Shown: one piece after another, positions 6,175-7,061 of the stretch | How the letters are laid out: each line of letters begins with the position of its first letter | Position numbering within the stretch: the stretch's first letter is position 1 | Assembly (NCBI GenBank): GCA_021835185.1 | Contig: JAKBQO010000074.1 | Coordinates: 1-7,061 of the forward strand | Origin: Thermoplasmata archaeon | GTDB taxonomy: Archaea; Thermoplasmatota; Thermoplasmata; Thermoplasmatales; Thermoplasmataceae | Direction of reading: 5' to 3' | Length of the DNA: 7,061 bases | Position numbers and translations under genes: made by a program | Notes under the pieces: generated by a model | What the model was told of the DNA's origin: nothing | The model's input: the letters and a program-made list of their open reading frames with translations, nothing else | Databases searched by the model: none

Positions 6175-7061
6175 ATGATCAATATAGGAATAACTCTTGG
6201 TGATCCTGCCGGGATTGGACCTGAAATTGTGGTTAAATCAATTAATTCTATTAAAAACCGTAATTTTAAGATAACATTATTTGGTGATAAGGAAAATTAC
6301 CAGAATACCATGGATAAATGTGGATTGCATTTAGAAGGAGAAAAAAAACTCGATTTCATAAACACTGGTGACGGAGAACCCATACAAATGGGAAAGGTAA
6401 CTGCCAGCGCAGGAAAAGTCGCATACAGAAGCATAGAAATGGCTGTACAATTTGCCATGGCAGGAAAAATAGACACCATATCAACAGCACCTATAAATAA
6501 AGAGGCTATTATAAAGGCAGGCTCACCATATATTGACCATACAACCATGTTAAAGGCTCTTACAAACTCCAGATTTATAACCACACTTTTTGAGGTGAAG
6601 AAACTGAGAATAACTTTCCTTTCAAAACACATGTCACTGATAAATGCGATCAAATTTGTAAAATATGAGAATGTATACAATGCAATAATAGACACAGAAA
6701 AAAGCCTTAAGCTTCTTGGTTTCATGGAACCAAAAATAGCAGTTGCTGCTTTAAATCCACATGCAGGGGAATCCGGAATGTTTGGAAATGAGGAAATCAG
6801 TGAAATAATTCCTGCTATTGAAAAGGCTAAACAGACTATGAACATAATTGGGCCTGTTCCTGCTGATTCAGTTTTTTATCAGGCTTCCATGGGACGGTAT
6901 GATGTTGTTTTGTCAATGTACCATGACCAGGGACATATTGCTGCAAAAACATATGATTTCAGGCATACTGTCAGCATGAATATCGGCCTTCCATTTTTAA
7001 GAACGTCCGTTGACCATGGCACGGCATTTGACATAGCAGGCCAGGATAAGGCAGATTATGT
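6175..7061 (+). CDS. pdxA2: PdxA2-type 4-phospho-D-threonate/erythronate dehydrogenase (3' end cut by window)
   Basis: This is the first 295 residues of a PdxA-family, NAD-dependent, metal-dependent oxidative decarboxylase; full members have about 330. TLGDPAGIGPE lies at residues 7-17. The metal-binding histidines are H152 (in LSKHMSL), H196 (in NPHAGE) and H250 (in YHDQGH), spaced 44 and 54 apart as in E. coli PdxA (H166, H211, H266). H122 (in DHTT) fits the substrate-binding histidine, and the RTSVDHGTAFDIAG segment is intact near the end. Linkage to an OtnK-type kinase is the known signature of PdxA2 in four-carbon acid catabolism, in which the 4-phosphorylated acid is converted to dihydroxyacetone phosphate and CO2. 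Archaea normally make pyridoxal phosphate by PdxS/PdxT, which also argues against a vitamin B6 role. The start is fixed by the upstream in-frame stop at 6160, with ATG 6175 the only ATG between them. It follows the kinase by 12 bases and is co-transcribed. Confidence 0.93.
   Translation, partial: MINIGITLGDPAGIGPEIVVKSINSIKNRNFKITLFGDKENYQNTMDKCGLHLEGEKKLDFINTGDGEPIQMGKVTASAGKVAYRSIEMAVQFAMAGKIDTISTAPINKEAIIKAGSPYIDHTTMLKALTNSRFITTLFEVKKLRITFLSKHMSLINAIKFVKYENVYNAIIDTEKSLKLLGFMEPKIAVAALNPHAGESGMFGNEEISEIIPAIEKAKQTMNIIGPVPADSVFYQASMGRYDVVLSMYHDQGHIAAKTYDFRHTVSMNIGLPFLRTSVDHGTAFDIAGQDKADY

Noticed and set aside
6297..6845. A 182-codon minus-strand frame opposite pdxA2
   Set aside because: It lies antisense within pdxA2, whose conserved histidine motifs establish the plus-strand reading.

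Overview
The window looks like chromosomal DNA from an acidophilic, Thermoplasmatales-like archaeon (Ferroplasma/Acidiplasma/Cuniculiplasma kind). This is inferred from the A+T-rich composition, archaeal TATA boxes placed about 22-27 bases before start codons (typical of leaderless mRNAs), a single-domain KaiC/RadA-like ATPase, and compact genes. No rRNA, tRNA, CRISPR array or intact mobile element was seen.

Layout. (1) Bases 1-541, minus strand: N-terminal part of an aspartate/glutamate racemase family protein, cut by the window edge. (2) Bases 542-1210: no intact gene. The minus strand carries a frame-broken, hydrophobic, probably transporter-derived relic (about 585-1075), and a hairpin with T runs lies at 1141-1174. 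(3) Bases 1211-5068, minus strand: a three-gene group in the order 320-aa protein, KaiC-like ATPase, 311-aa protein. The 320-aa and 311-aa proteins are diverged paralogues of unrecognised function. The ATPase has an N-terminal restriction-endonuclease-like domain. About 800 bases of decayed DNA (2147-2942), containing a broken reading frame that may be an old transposase, separate the ATPase from the 311-aa gene. (4) Bases 5224-7061, plus strand: a divergent operon for four-carbon acid-sugar catabolism. A DUF1537/OtnK-type kinase is encoded as two in-frame halves separated by one TAG codon, followed by pdxA2, which runs off the end.

Function. The plus-strand operon should phosphorylate D-threonate, D-erythronate or a similar acid, then oxidise and decarboxylate it to dihydroxyacetone phosphate (known bacterial pathway; inferred here). 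The minus-strand trio is the best candidate for something undescribed: an ATPase with a degenerate nuclease-like domain and non-canonical KaiC catalytic residues, beside two paralogous partners, all three genes sharing an AATGAAYGTTR motif at their predicted transcript starts. A signalling, regulatory or nucleic-acid-related role is possible but not shown by the sequence.
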